DNA from: Daphnia pulex
Taxonomy: Eukaryota; Arthropoda; Branchiopoda; Diplostraca; Daphniidae
DNA: 64,000 bases
Direction of reading: 5' to 3'
Assembly: GCF_021134715.1 (NCBI RefSeq)
Contig: NC_060018.1
Span: forward strand, 496,001 to 560,000
Positions within the stretch are counted from its first letter, which is position 1. Each line of letters begins with the position of its first letter. The notes beneath the pieces are model-generated. The model did not search any database and had not been told where the DNA came from. It saw only the letters and a list, made by a program, of their open reading frames with translations. Of the stretch, positions 36,882 through 49,300 are shown piece by piece. The translations under genes were made by a program, and so were the position numbers.

Positions 36882-38794
36882 TCAGAAATCGAAAGGATCA
36901 ACCAGGAGAAAATTCTCTATACAGGCGACAAGCCAATCCACAGATAGTGTCTTAACGTGTGACATGTTGTACTTGAGAGATGGCTGCGTTTTGGCGTTTA
37001 AATCATACAGAATGAAATGAGAGCATTGAGCCAAAAGACCTTTTGGTGCAGCGTGATAAGGTATCTTTTCACCCGGATGGATATTTTCGGGATTCGGGCT
37101 GCGACTCAACACTGTACCTCCACCGTGCCTTATCCATTGAGTAATGTCGGCTTTACTAGGCGTAGAGAAAATGCCGTTGAGATAGAAGAAACAATTGTTG
37201 AATAAACCTGGGAGCTGATTGGCGATATTCAACCGTCCTGGGGCTCCGTCTGATGGTGCACGACTCAAAGTCCCGTCAATTTCGTGTAGACATGGATCTG
37301 TTAAGCGTTCCAGCTTCTCGCTTTCCTCTATCCCTAAATTAAATGTTATGATTAGTATACGCGCATTAAAAATGTTTAATAAGAGACAAACATTTAAAAT
37401 CGACGATAAAGTGTCCCTGGAGAACTGCAGAATAGAAATGCGGGTTAGCCTTAATGACGTTGCTAGGATCATCTAAGCGCACAGCGACATGAGTCACTTG
37501 ACTCGAGTAAGTTGAAACCAACTTGAAACTGAGTGTGCGAGCAAGTTTATTGAGTCTTGGCTGAGACTTTTTTTCCGGGTTGAGTACAAAAAGCTGTATT
37601 ATCTGTGAAGTTGTCCTTTCGGCATAGCTGTGTGTTGAATGAACAATCGTGGAAGACTCGAGAGCAGCTTTCATGTCTTCGTCCTCTTTTGAATACATTT
37701 CCCTGAAAGAAAAATGTATGCATAGTAGAAACAGAACTTGAAACATGAACATTTGGTTTGTTTTACTTTGGAGTGAGACCACGACTATTCCGAGCATTCA
37801 CATCGGCGCCATACGACACAAGAAGTCGGACAATAGCTGTTTGTTTGCTAGCAACGGCATCGTGAAGAGGAGTTTCATTATGCCCACCAGGAATATTGGG
37901 GTTTGCACCATTTTCCAAAAGCAGAGTCACAAGCGCTTCATTCCCAGAACTCACTACTTCATGCTAAAAACTAAGAATGAAGCCACCTGCTATGAAATAC
38001 ATAGTAGTTATACTATTACCAATGGAGTCCACCCAGCATTATCCTGTGTGTTTGTATTAACCCCAAGCCCTAAAAGTTCCTTGACTTTTTGAATGTCCAG
38101 CTTGAGACAGGCCTAATTACAATAAAAGGAAGGAGATAAAATAAGAAAAATACTAAACCATATCATTGACACTTACCACATGCAGCAAAGTTTCCCCTTT
38201 TTGATTACGCTTGTTTATCTTCGATGCAGGTGTTCCACTGATGGTACTATTGAGGCTCTCATTGAGGCTTACAGCCCTTTCACGCTTCTTTACAATTTGA
38301 ACTGGACTGGCAAAATTTTCAGTTTTCATTACATTTTTAGATGATTTAGAGGATCGGCTTGCAGCTGATGGTGTTATTGCGACAGGTTTTGCACTTGATC
38401 CATTGTTGTTGACAACATCATTTTCACACGTATTTGTTACATCAATTCCAAGAAACTTGGCCATTGGTAGGTAAGCTTTAAGAAGATTCTCAATTTTGAG
38501 ATCTGGTCTACAGATGCCAGGTTCTGAAAAAATTCCACATTTCGGACATGGTTTACCAGAATGAAGATTGGCACAAGGCAGACAGAATGTGTGATCACAT
38601 CCTCCCAGAACATGTGGATTGCATGCCAGCATTTGGCTGTCAAATGATAAAACATACGTCAAATATAAATTTCTAAATGAAAATTGAAAACAGACATACC
38701 ATGCTTCACATTCGAGCAGTTTTCCAAGCTCTAAAAAAGATTTCCGACTTTCAGGAAACTTGTCGTTTATTTTGGACATGTTGTTATTGTTCAT
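36882..38794 (-). CDS. BARD1: BRCA1-associated RING domain protein 1 homologue
   Basis: BARD1 pairs with BRCA1 through its RING domain to form a nuclear ubiquitin ligase for histone H2A in homologous-recombination repair. Exons in transcription order: 38794-38700, 38636-38177, 38112-38020, 37963-37767, 37702-37392 and 37333-36882, totalling 1,608 nt (535 aa) in frame. The RING (about residues 29-66) reads CEAC, LGGCDHTFCLPC and CPKC, close to vertebrate BARD1. A short unstructured linker (about 90-175) follows. The ankyrin domain (about 179-280) includes GETLLHVAC, DNAGWTPLHE and NETPLHDAV. Tandem BRCT repeats fill the rest, with VDFKW at the end of the first and SVDWLVACIEN in the second. 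It is shorter than human BARD1 (777 aa), mainly in the linker. An upstream divergent gene (DnaJ) starts to the right. Confidence 0.94.
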
Positions 38795-39079
38795 TGTTCA
38801 TTCTTGATTTGGTGATTTCCCGCTTAAGTTCCTAGTTGCCGTTTCGACTGAAGCTGTTGCCAACTATTACTTCTCATGTCTAGTATAAAACGATGTAATG
38901 TAGTTTTAGGGTTAAAATAAAACAACATTTTAATAGTTGTAATTTTTTGTAATAAAATCTTTTAACAATATTCTGTCAATTAAATAAGAAATACCGCCGT
39001 TCGGTAAAAATCCGCATGAGGGCGTGTGCGGGAAAAGTAGTAGTCTGTATCGAATGTATGGCCCATTAAGCCGTTTGGT

Positions 39080-39179
39080 GTGTTCGAGTAGTGTGTTGTT
39101 TTACCTTCCCTTCACACCTTAGTGTGTGGAAAAAAAACTATCCGATCTGCAATTTATTTAACCCAACAGACCTAAAAGG
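39080..39179 (+). promoter_or_regulatory. Probable DnaJ 5' non-coding exon within a divergent BARD1/DnaJ promoter
   Basis: The stretch ends CCTAAAAG followed by GTGAGTG, a strong donor at about 39179/39180, about 390 bp upstream (divergently) of the BARD1 start codon. The next coding exon on this strand is DnaJ at 40740. Its start is not defined by the sequence. Confidence 0.4.
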
Positions 39180-40739
39180 TGAGTGTTTTTGTCTCTGTAT
39201 ATTTCAATGTGTATTTATTTATATTGTTTGATTGATGAAGCCCCTTTGGTGGTTTGTTTTGGGTAGCCCAAAGGTGAGAGTGTAGTGAGAGGCCCTGGTT
39301 TACATATCAGTTTAGTCAGGCTCCTTGAATTAAAGTAACTGTAACCCTGATGAAGTGATTAGGTTACTAAAACAAAAACTGGGCTTAATATTGTGACACA
39401 CGATATGATCGCCATTGGGGCTGGGTTATCAGGGCATTTATTGATACAACTTTTTAAAAAATAGCCAAAGACACCGTTTGTTTGTCGGCCGACCGATGAG
39501 TGTAGTTATTATGAGTCCTATAAAGGCAACGGGCAACGGTAACAGTCATCAAACCAACGTTCGATGGGTGTATTTTTTCCTCTATTCAGACTGAAAGTTT
39601 GTTGCCCTTAGTGTGCGAAGATGTCGGCAACCAAAGAGCCCCGGGCAACTTTGGCCTCTTTTCTCTCCATGTTTCTTTTTTTACCGATACCCATATGTCC
39701 CAAAACCACCACGTGATTGGATATATACACATATTGTGGTCTTGTAATTTATCCCTGTATGCTACACGGTCTTGTAATCAGGCCAATGTCTGTCTGACTC
39801 TCCCGAGCAATCCCAAGGTTGAGTAGAGTTTGGTTAACACAGCTTGGCTTTAAGTGAAACCTTGTAAGGATTTTTCCAACACACGTAGTCGTCGTTTTCC
39901 TCTGGGGGAGATAATGGCAAAAGGAGAGAAGGTCCAGTGGACGACAGTTGCCACCAATCGTAATGGCCTTGCCTTGTTATTTATAAGTTTTGAGCGTCGC
40001 CGACAAAAGTAGTGTGTAGAGAAGACTCGCAGATTTGCAACAACCCTCGTACGCGATTTGCGAGCGTTAAAAGGGATATTTAAACGATGACTGTAACCTT
40101 GCCTCTTCTACCGTTCGTTGCCTTGTATGGCCCGATGAGTCGGTGGAGGTGGTTCGGGCGCGAGCCGTGAATACTTGATCGTCGTCCCGTTTTTCACTTG
40201 ATTCACGCCGACTGTGGTGGGAATAAAAAAAAGAAAAAACAACATGTGGGTGGGATAAAAACTTGCACGTCGGGTTGACATAAAATGAAAGGCTAAATGT
40301 CTGAAGAAAGAAGCTCTAAAATACTATCTTTGACTCTCTTTGTTAGCATTCATGACGACAGGAAGCCTGAGACTTCATTAGCTTTCAAGTTGATCTACGA
40401 CCCTCAAACACTTGGAGACCCCGTGTGAAAATTGTTTTTCTTTCTGTTGACATTTGGGTGTGTTGAGGGCTGGAAGGGGAGGCGATCGTCACACATTTTT
40501 CCCTCGTTTTTTTCTTCCCCCTTTGTGTCAACATGGAGTTGTTTTCTCTATCGCTAGGTGGTGATAGCGGACTGGGAATTTACTAGAAAAATCCAGGTTG
40601 AGAAGGAAGAAAAAATAACAAGAACGCACCCAGCTGACAACTCCAAAACGTATTCTGTGTGCGTGTGTGTCATTAGTTTTTCTCTGGCCAAACGTTCTGA
40701 AAAGTGTATTATCTTAAAACAAGTGATTTAAACGAGGCC
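39180..40739. other. Probable first intron and 5' UTR of the DnaJ gene
   Basis: No coding exon is recognised here. The stretch is bounded by the donor at 39179/39180 and the DnaJ start at 40740; a separate promoter near 40.6 kb is possible. Confidence 0.45.
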
Positions 40740-42579
40740 ATGGGTCCAGTACGGAAAACTGATGGCGCCAGCGGTAGCAACGGTATGGAAACAACTAAGC
40801 CATACGTCAGACAGAAACCGCAGCAGGATGAACGGTCTCGAAAGCGATTGCGCGTTGAGAGAGATTCTGACGACGATGTGCAAATTTTAGAAGACGACGA
40901 AATAGGCCTCCCTTCTGGTAGAACTAGCCAGAAATTTGCTGGCAGAGAATCCACTACTCATAAAGAGCCAGAAACAAGTGGGAAAAGTGGCCGTTCTTCT
41001 AAGAATAACACTGAAAGCAAAGGAAAAGGCAAGAGTTTGGGTTTCAAATTACTTGGTTTCACTTGATGAAATGTTCTGCTTGCTGAATTTGTGTTAATTC
41101 ACCTTTCTTGGTTTTTGTGGTTACAGGTCTGAAAAACGAAAGCCAACCAGCAGCTGAGGAGGCTGGTCCATCCACCACAATGGTAGATTACTACAAGATC
41201 CTTGAAATACAGCGCAGTGCATCAACAACTGATATCAAGAAATCGTATGTATTCAACTAGTTATGCTTTCACATTGCCAATTCCAATTTGTTATAGAATG
41301 TAGGGACTTTGTGAAGCTATAGATTGAGATCATTAGCCTAAAAACAACTTGAGCAACAATTTTATGTCAAGCTCTTGGGTGGTGGGTGGTCATTCTTGGC
41401 TCAGTACAAAGAAAACCTTCCTGCTGATTTATTTTTAGAAATTAGAAAAGGTTACACTTGCACGCATCGCCGTCGTTTGGTTACGGTTTTGATTTCTGTG
41501 GCGGAACGTAACTCTCGACAATCTTATAATAATTGTTATGAGTTGGCAAAAAATTCACATGGCTGCCTCCTATTTTTACACTAATGAATGTATTTTTTAA
41601 TTCACAAATACTTTTACGTCTTTCTAGGTATCGAAGACTCGCCCTGAAATGGCATCCTGACAAAAATCCTGATAACCAAGAAGAAGCCACGAGTCGTTTC
41701 CGTGAGCTATCTGAAGCATACGAAGTGTTAATTGACGAGAAGAAACGAAAGATATATGATCAATATGGCAAAGAAGGGCTCCTCAATTCTGGTCGACCTT
41801 CCAGCGGTCATCACAGTCACAGATCACGTGGCGATCATGGCGCTGGCTTTGGAGGTTTTGATTCCTTCGGGTTCGGTTCACCTTTCGACTTTGGTTTTGG
41901 CTTCCCCGGATTCGCTTTTAGGGATCCAGAAGAAGTTTTCAAAGAATTCTTTAGAGGTGACCCAATGGCTGATCTCATGGATGATTTCTTTGGCAATGAT
42001 CCTTTCTTTGGAGGTATTATTTACAAGTTGGACGCATTTTTATTTTGTTATCTAGGTACTAATGTTGTTTAAAAAAGCAGGTTCGAGAAATAGAAACAAC
42101 AACAACAATCGAGGTCAAAGGGCATCCGTTAGTGGTGGATTGTCTCGTCAGCCCAACAATTCTCTCGCCAGCCCGTTTTTCTCACCAATGGGTTTCGGAA
42201 TGGGCGGTCTCGGTGGTCCAATGGGCATAAGCAACTTTTTCAGTATGCACGATACCATGGGCAGTGGCGTAGGAGGATCGGAATTCTTCTCAACTACCAC
42301 CTTTGGCGTTGGTGCTGGCGGTCAGCCCGTCCCTGCCGTCAAACGGACCTCTACTTCCACACGGGTTAGCAACGGGAAAAAAATCGTCACAAAAAAGTGA
42401 GTTTTCAACTTTGATTTATTTTTATTATTGTGTTTGTTGTGTGTGTGAATCTTTAATTTGGTTTGTTTTTATTTAACTGCAGAGTCGTAGAAAATGGAGT
42501 GGAAACAGTCACGATCAGTGAAAATGGCGTACTTAAATCGAAGACTATTAACGGTGTCGCTCAGGCTATCGCATATTAA
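40740..42579 (+). CDS. mrj: DnaJ homologue subfamily B, DNAJB6/mrj type, with N-terminal extension
   Basis: This is an Hsp70 co-chaperone of the DNAJB6 group, which suppresses aggregation of misfolded proteins. Exons: 40740-41034, 41127-41244, 41628-42013, 42081-42396 and 42483-42579 (1,212 nt, 403 aa). The first donor is weak and could lie a few codons downstream, still in frame. The J domain starts [15 protein letters not shown] at residue 117 and has the HPD that contacts Hsp70 (about 147-149). A Gly/Phe-rich region ([20 protein letters not shown]) is followed by PEEVFKEFF, typical of this subfamily, and the end [18 protein letters not shown] matches the DNAJB6 C-terminal strand. The 116-residue extension is charged, with RSRKRLR (32-38) and [11 protein letters not shown] (44-54). 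The ATG at 41180 gives a product of usual size, so two isoforms are plausible. Confidence 0.9.
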
Positions 42580-44417
42580 CATCGTAAGAGCTTAAGTTTA
42601 TTCTTAAGAAGAGGATATGATTGACGCTATTTCCAGCTTTCACACTCTTACCATTAATAATGCGGGGAGAGGAGCGTCTCGATTTTTCTCTATTCACACA
42701 TGCGTTTTGTATATAGGACCAAAGACTAAGATAAAAATTGACGGGAAAATAATCGTTGTTTGATCGGAGGAATTATTAACCTCCTGCTCGTCGACGAAGA
42801 CACAGAAAACTGTTAGCTGCTTTCTTGCTCTGTAAAAACCGCGAACGATTAAGTGAAATTTCAATCACTGAAAATCAACTCTCAGAGATCCTTATTGAAA
42901 TGTTGGGTTAAAACTTGTATGTTGGATTCTTGGTCCTTTCTCTCGCAACCTCATGGCTTTTCCGATGTCCCGTTCAATTTCGTGTCCCATCCCTATTGGC
43001 GTGGGTAAAAATCGATTCGAGAAGTTTCCTTGAATAAGTGATCGTTTATAGTTACTTGCACCATGTTTCACCTGATGAAGAGGAAGTGGAAGAAAATAGC
43101 ACAGCGTTTCTTATATTATTTTTATTTGCGCCAATATAGCGTGCTGAAAATTGATTGAAATCCTTGTGTAAAATGTTATAACAATCGAACGATGAAGATT
43201 GTAAATCAATCACATTTTGAACGTGTTAAATTTATTTCTCGATTGATAAATGTTCAAATTCCAGTTATTCATTTTGCTGTCTTTGTGATGTCTTGGCAAT
43301 TGAAGAACCGTATTCTTAAAATGAACATGGAACAAAAATGGTTTCGGTTTATATTGTTGATCTCGAATAGTTTGCAACTCGAAACTTTCAATTTGAAAGT
43401 TACTTGTCACAGGACTACGAATTAGAAACTGATTGTATTGCAAAAACTGCATGACTTTTAATTAGTGCTAACATTTTTAGACAAGTAAATTCACATACTA
43501 AATGAAATCATCATCCGAAAGTTTGGGTTTAGCTGAAATTAACAAGCCGATCTGTAACGATTATGTTTCCGATAGTAAGCATATCACTTGTTAACTGATG
43601 ACTAATAGGATCAATGAGAGCGGAAGTAATCGTTTGCAGTACATGAAACCTTCTGTTTCTCTGATTTCATCAGCTTCAGTTTGCTGCATTTTCTTACGAA
43701 TTTGACCACATCTATTGAACACTTTTAGCCTACCCATGTATTATGTACGTACCTGTTGACAATCCACTAGTGATGTTGCAGCTGGCCATGTGCGAAAAAT
43801 CTTCTGCAGTACGGACGCGTTAAAAAAGAAAACTTTCAACAAGGAAAAGGAAATTTCAAAAAGAGAAAGGGGAAAAAAGGAACGTGATAATAACCCGTTA
43901 TTGTCCCTGAATAAGAAACCGGTCTTGACGAATTACCGGTCTTGAATGTAGGACAGACTTTTTTTTCCACTTCATGCATATTACCTTTACTAGAGACTAA
44001 ATTTGAGTACATTTCCCAACTAATGCAGTCTTCTAGATGTAGCATTGCTGGTATTACCGGAAAACAAAACCGTTCCCTTGATATCATGATAAACCTTCAA
44101 CCGCGTATATTTGTACTTCATTTGGGTCTTAAAAGCTTTTAACCACTACCCATAGATGGCTGGTAATGGGCGTATAGTTTGACACATTGACGGGGGCCGA
44201 TTGAAAATATAAATCTGCATAGTGGTTTTTGGTTTTCGTCAATCTCGAGGCTACCACTGCCAGTTGTTACTGAAGTTTCTTTGGTGAAGGACGTATAGAG
44301 AAGTAAGACAACAGCCCAATCGCATTGACCTAGTCAGAAATTTGATTGCGGAAGCATTACAACTCGGCACCGGTGAGTGCGCATTATTTAATTAAGAGCA
44401 CTACCCGAGAGATCACC
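42580..44417. other. DnaJ 3' UTR, spacer and SLC35F6 promoter
   Basis: No supported gene. The right end contains a likely SLC35F6 non-coding exon ending before GTGAGT near 44371. A short direct repeat of ACCGGTCTTGA lies at about 43917-43944. Confidence 0.45.
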
Positions 44418-45892
44418 ATGGCTTGGACAAGTTATCAACTTTCACTGGCTGTTTTGATGGTTGTTACTGGTTCCATCAACACCCTCTCCACAAAGTAAGA
44501 TGAGACACTGTGAGTCATCCTTTCACTGCTACTAATACCATCCTCCCTTTTTAGATGGGCTGATAAACTTGAATCAGAAAACAGTGTTGGAGATGTACAG
44601 CCGTTCAACCATCCTTTCTTGCAGGCATGTACTATGTTCATTGGAGAATCCCTATGTCTCCTGGTGTTTACCATTTCACATTTTGCCAAAAAGAGGAAAC
44701 AGGTATTAGTGTAAGTTTCTCCAATTCTTGGAATTTTGACAAATTCTTTTCTCGTTCATGATAGTCTCAAGCGAATGAACTGGCTGCTGTTGTTGACAAC
44801 CCCGTTTGCAGTTTTAATCCCCTCATTTTCTTCCCACCTGCTATGCTTGACATGTTGGCAACATCGACTATGTATGTTGGACTCAATCTGACATATGCTT
44901 CCTCATTCCAAATGCTGAGAGGTAGACCATTCAGCATTTCCACATCTAACAAACAAATCTATTCACTTCTAATTCTTTTGATGTAGGTGCTGTCATTATT
45001 TTCACTGGACTTTTGTCCACAGCTTTCCTAGGGAGGCTTTTAAAAGCGCGTGAATGGCTTGGAATGTTAACCGTCATCATGGGTCTGAGTGTGGTGGGCG
45101 CTTCCGATTTCATCTTTGGCTCTGGTAGCAGCAACAACTCAATCAACAGTATTATCACTGGAGATCTGCTGATTGTTATGGCGCAAATCGTTACAGCCAG
45201 CCAAATGGTATGGGAAGAGAAATTTGTTACCAAACACAATGTGCCAGCGTTGCAGGCCGTCGGCTGGGAGGGTATTTTTGGCTTTGTAACCCTGTCCCTC
45301 TTGCTTATTCCCATGTATTTCCTTCGTGTGGGACCTCCATTTAGCTCTAATCCTCGTATGGTCCTTGAAGATGCTTTGGATGGTTTCATCCAAATGCGTA
45401 ATAACCCAATGATTATTCTCGCGATGTCAGGTATTTATTTTCTATTGTTTTTCAGCCTTCAATCCCTCATTGTCATTTCTTTCTAGGTACTGTGATAAGT
45501 ATCGCATTTTTTAATTTCGCTGGTGTTAGCGTCACAAAGGAATTGTCAGCAACCACTCGTATGGTTCTGGATTCGGTACGAACGCTTGTTATTTGGAGCG
45601 TGAGTCTTTCTCTTCAATGGCAACAATTTTATTGGCCTCAGGTATGAATCATTTATAAATTAATTTTATTGATTAAATGCCAATCAAAACTTTGTAAAGA
45701 AAAATTAATGTGACGCTTTTATTACAGATTATTGGATTTGCTTTGCTTGTGATGGGCATGGGCTTGTACAACAACATTATCAACGCTTCGATTTGCAAGT
45801 GCCGCCGCGGATCGGACTCGGAGCCACTTTTAGGGGTTAATGAAGACCAATCCATCAATGAGGAAGAAGGAAGACCTAGTGTTATCCACTAG
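44418..45892 (+). CDS. SLC35F6: Solute carrier family 35 member F6 homologue
   Basis: This is a drug/metabolite-transporter-fold membrane protein of the nucleotide-sugar transporter superfamily. The human protein is reported on lysosomes and mitochondria; its substrate is not settled. Exons: 44418-44494, 44555-44702, 44765-44921, 44987-45430, 45487-45641 and 45728-45892, totalling 1,146 nt (381 aa) with all phases matching. About ten membrane segments are visible. Diagnostic stretches are TGSINTLSTKWADK near the N-terminus, LTYASSFQMLRGAVIIFTG, GDLLIVMAQIVTASQMVWEE, LLLIPMYF and VTKELSATTRMVLDSVRTLV, all as in the F6 subfamily. The tail is short and acidic. An alternative donor 8 nt after the chosen one in exon 2 would break the frame, so 44702 was used. 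The gene lies tail to tail with POLRMT. Confidence 0.94.
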
Positions 45893-46376
45893 TCTCGCGA
45901 TATTTTTTTTTTCTTCGTCAAAGTTTCTCTATATGCTTTTCTCAATTCATAGCGGTAACTCCTCATATTTTTTTTTTCCTTTTTTTTCCCCAAACGACGG
46001 AAAATTTGTAATCGTTTCGTTACTAGTGCAGTCTCGGTCAGCAAAATTAATTCGTATTTTAAAAAATGAATTGGGACGAGAATTATTTCCTGTTGGTTTC
46101 ATATCGTGGAACTACCAGATTCTCTTTCATCGTCTGTCTTTCATTAAATGGCGGGTCTTCCTTGATGAAAATTAACAATAGATTATCGTGTGTAGGCGAT
46201 TGATGTTTATCTTGTTGATTATCTCCTTATAAACAATGAAAAAATTAGGAACTACCACGTCGGGTTTATTGTGGAAAAGACTAGACAATACTAATTATAC
46301 GAATGCACAGATTTTACAACCATCCTAACTGTTGTTACTTTTGTCCGACAAACAGGTCCGATTAATCCTTTATAGT
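45893..46376. other. Convergent 3' region of SLC35F6 and POLRMT
   Basis: AT-rich 3' UTR sequence with poly-T stretches; no gene seen. Confidence 0.5.
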
Positions 46377-49300
46377 TTAGGAAAAGAAGTAGACTGAGTC
46401 GAGAACAAGGCGCAAATCAAACATACCGCGTCTAGGCACTTCACTTATAATTTGATTCAATCTGTGTCTTGCAAGTCCTTTGGGCGTGTCATCGTCAACA
46501 GCATCGGCACCACTTTAAAAACAGATAAGATTTTACAAATGAAGTGTGAGCAATATAGCAAATCTATTATTAAATACCTCGCTCGGACGGCAAACTGTGA
46601 GACCAAAAACTTTGAAAGATCTTCCAAAATAGGCTGAGAGTGGAGAGATACGAATTGTTGTCGACAGATCTGAAATAAATAAAAAAAAATACAGGGGAAA
46701 GATGAATAAACCAGAAATCTGGAATTCGAGGGTTATTTTTTAAATCACCTTATTCATTTCTGCCACAGTGCAAGGGTGAGTCCAGAAACAATCGTGAATG
46801 GACGCAAAAGTGATGCCTTTTCGTTGGCAATACAGTGCAGTTAGCATCATGTGGCTCGAGTCCAAGGAGTGAATAAAGTTTGGTGGGAATGCGTTGCGTT
46901 GTTTAATCGCATTCGGTCGACTGTCAACATAAACTATTAGAATTTCTGGGAATGATAAAAAAAAATACCCAATTTACCTTGCTTCGTCGTAAGGATTATT
47001 GTTGTACGACTGCACAACTGGTAACCCAATCGGAGTGATCCATTCGACACTTTCTCCGGCGACGGTTGAAATCAATTTAGCACTTTCAGTAAACCAGTCT
47101 TGAATATCTTTAGCCGACGTAAACATGTCTTGTAAACTTTGAAATGTTTTGTCAGCCAAATAAACAGATCCAACTTGAACTTGTTCAGGTGTTAGACTCG
47201 GTAGTTCTGTTTAGGCAGAAGCCAATGAAGTTAGTAATTTACCCAACAGAATCGTGTACACCACACAAAAATTACCTTTAAGCTGTTTGGCAATTTGTAA
47301 TCGGGCACCGTACCGCGTGACACCGTATACTGTCGTCATCACTGTTTGCTTGATGATCTTTCGATTGATCAGTCCAGCAAGAAGTTGAGCAATTTCAACA
47401 TTATTCGCAGCATCTTTGGAACGTTCCCTTTCAACCTATATTAAAAAAACAAAACAAAAAATTATTTCTCCATAAAAAACAAACAATCGAAAGTATTGTG
47501 TACTAGATTGGCCACGTTGCTGTAAACGTCTTGTGGTCTATCAGCCGGTGTTAAATTGACGCTTTCGGCTCCAACTGTATCTCGCCCTAAAGCTGCATAA
47601 TGTTGTAATCCATTACACGATCCGTCTTGATGAATAGGTAAGTGACAAACATAAGCTTCCGGTCCTTCTGGACATCTTAATGCATTTGCGACTTCCATAC
47701 AAGCTGCTAAGGTTTGCCACGGTTCATCTGAATTGACCCACCATTGTCTTCCCTTTATTATTGTTAAAGTTTCAATAGTTAAAAAATAATAAATGATAAT
47801 AATTCTTGGCAAGTCTAACCGTTAAAGGATTATCGGCTGAGTCGAGAATTTCCGGCATTATTTTCTCGGCATAGGCATAGCGTTCACTAATCGGCTCCCT
47901 TTTCTTCGTACCAGTCAAATTTATCACATGCAGTTTTAACCAGTTGAAACCGTCAGCACCCAAAGGTTTTCCCTGGGCAAAGAAGAGCAGTGATCGAGCC
48001 ATATCGTGGGAAAGATGCGTAAGATGGGGAGAACATGGGTATACTCGACCTCTAAAATATGAATACATCAAAAATTTAAAAAAATTAAAATAAACCTTGA
48101 CCTCTTTTAACAACAATTAACAATTTTAAAAAAATTAGCAGCATTCAATATACAACCTAAAGTCCATGTTATGTGGTAGCCAGAAAACTTTATCTCGGAA
48201 ATGATTAGCAAGTGATAAGCGATAAAGGGAATCACACCACAAACTATACATCTCCGCTTTCTGTCGTTTGAAGGCGATTCGATCTGAGGAATGGATAAGA
48301 GAAAATTTGGGAAAGAGTTGGCAAATCGTTCCTGACAAGTGAAAACTAACCTCGATAAGCTTTAACTTTGTGCGATCCATCGGCTTCGGCAGCAACAGGC
48401 GACGGTATAGCTAGTGCAGATGGCGGCTGAGGTATATGAAGTTCTTTGCTACCATTAGCATTGAATATCTGAATAACCAAATCTAGAATAGCGCCGTTGA
48501 TTCTCCACGGAATGGATCCAAGTGCGTTCAATGCATCCAGCGCGGGATAAAGTTGTTGAGGAGGAGTGTTTGCCAATCTTGATCTCTGTTTGGAAGCATG
48601 CGCTGGTAAACGCACCAGAGAAACGTCGGTAACCAAATAACCTCCGCATTTATGCGAACTCCACGGCAAGGGTGGTGAAAGCATGGGCAACAGAGAAGAA
48701 TCGAAGCTTAATTTCTTCTTACGTATCTCCTGTAAGATAGAAATAAATGGTTACCTTGAGCCCAAATCGGGAAATAAAATAAATGAATGAACACATTACG
48801 TCGTAGAATTTAACGAGTTGGGGATGCGGTTTGATTTCTCTTAGGGATCTGACGCCTTTGGTGCGATAAACTACGTAGAACGCGGGTGAAGGTTTCCCAT
48901 CGGTGTTGGTGGGATCGGAAATTTTCAAGTTGCTCAGGATTATATTGTAGAGGAATTGACCAACAGCGAGGACGACAGTATGTGGCCAGAAAATTGACTC
49001 ATAGTCCAAGTCACATCCTTCCATTTGATGCTGCGTCACAAGTTGCTGCCACATCTGCCTAGGGTTACACAGTTGGCCGTCTTTTGTCGGATTCATATAC
49101 CACTGACAGTATTTTTCATAAAGAAGTTGGAACTTTTCCAATTGCCCGTTTTCTTTCTTGCGTTGGATGCGTGTTTCTCTAATTACTTTGAAACCCAAGT
49201 TGCGACAGAAAAGGTGCATACTTGGTGAGAAGAGTTCGGATGTGCCTGAAAGCATTTGGACTTCTTGAGTCAGCAGTCGGACGTAATCTTCAGTCGATAA

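Noticed and set aside
43917-43944. Direct repeat of ACCGGTCTTGA
   Set aside because: Only two 11-base copies with no inverted ends or other structure; could arise by chance.
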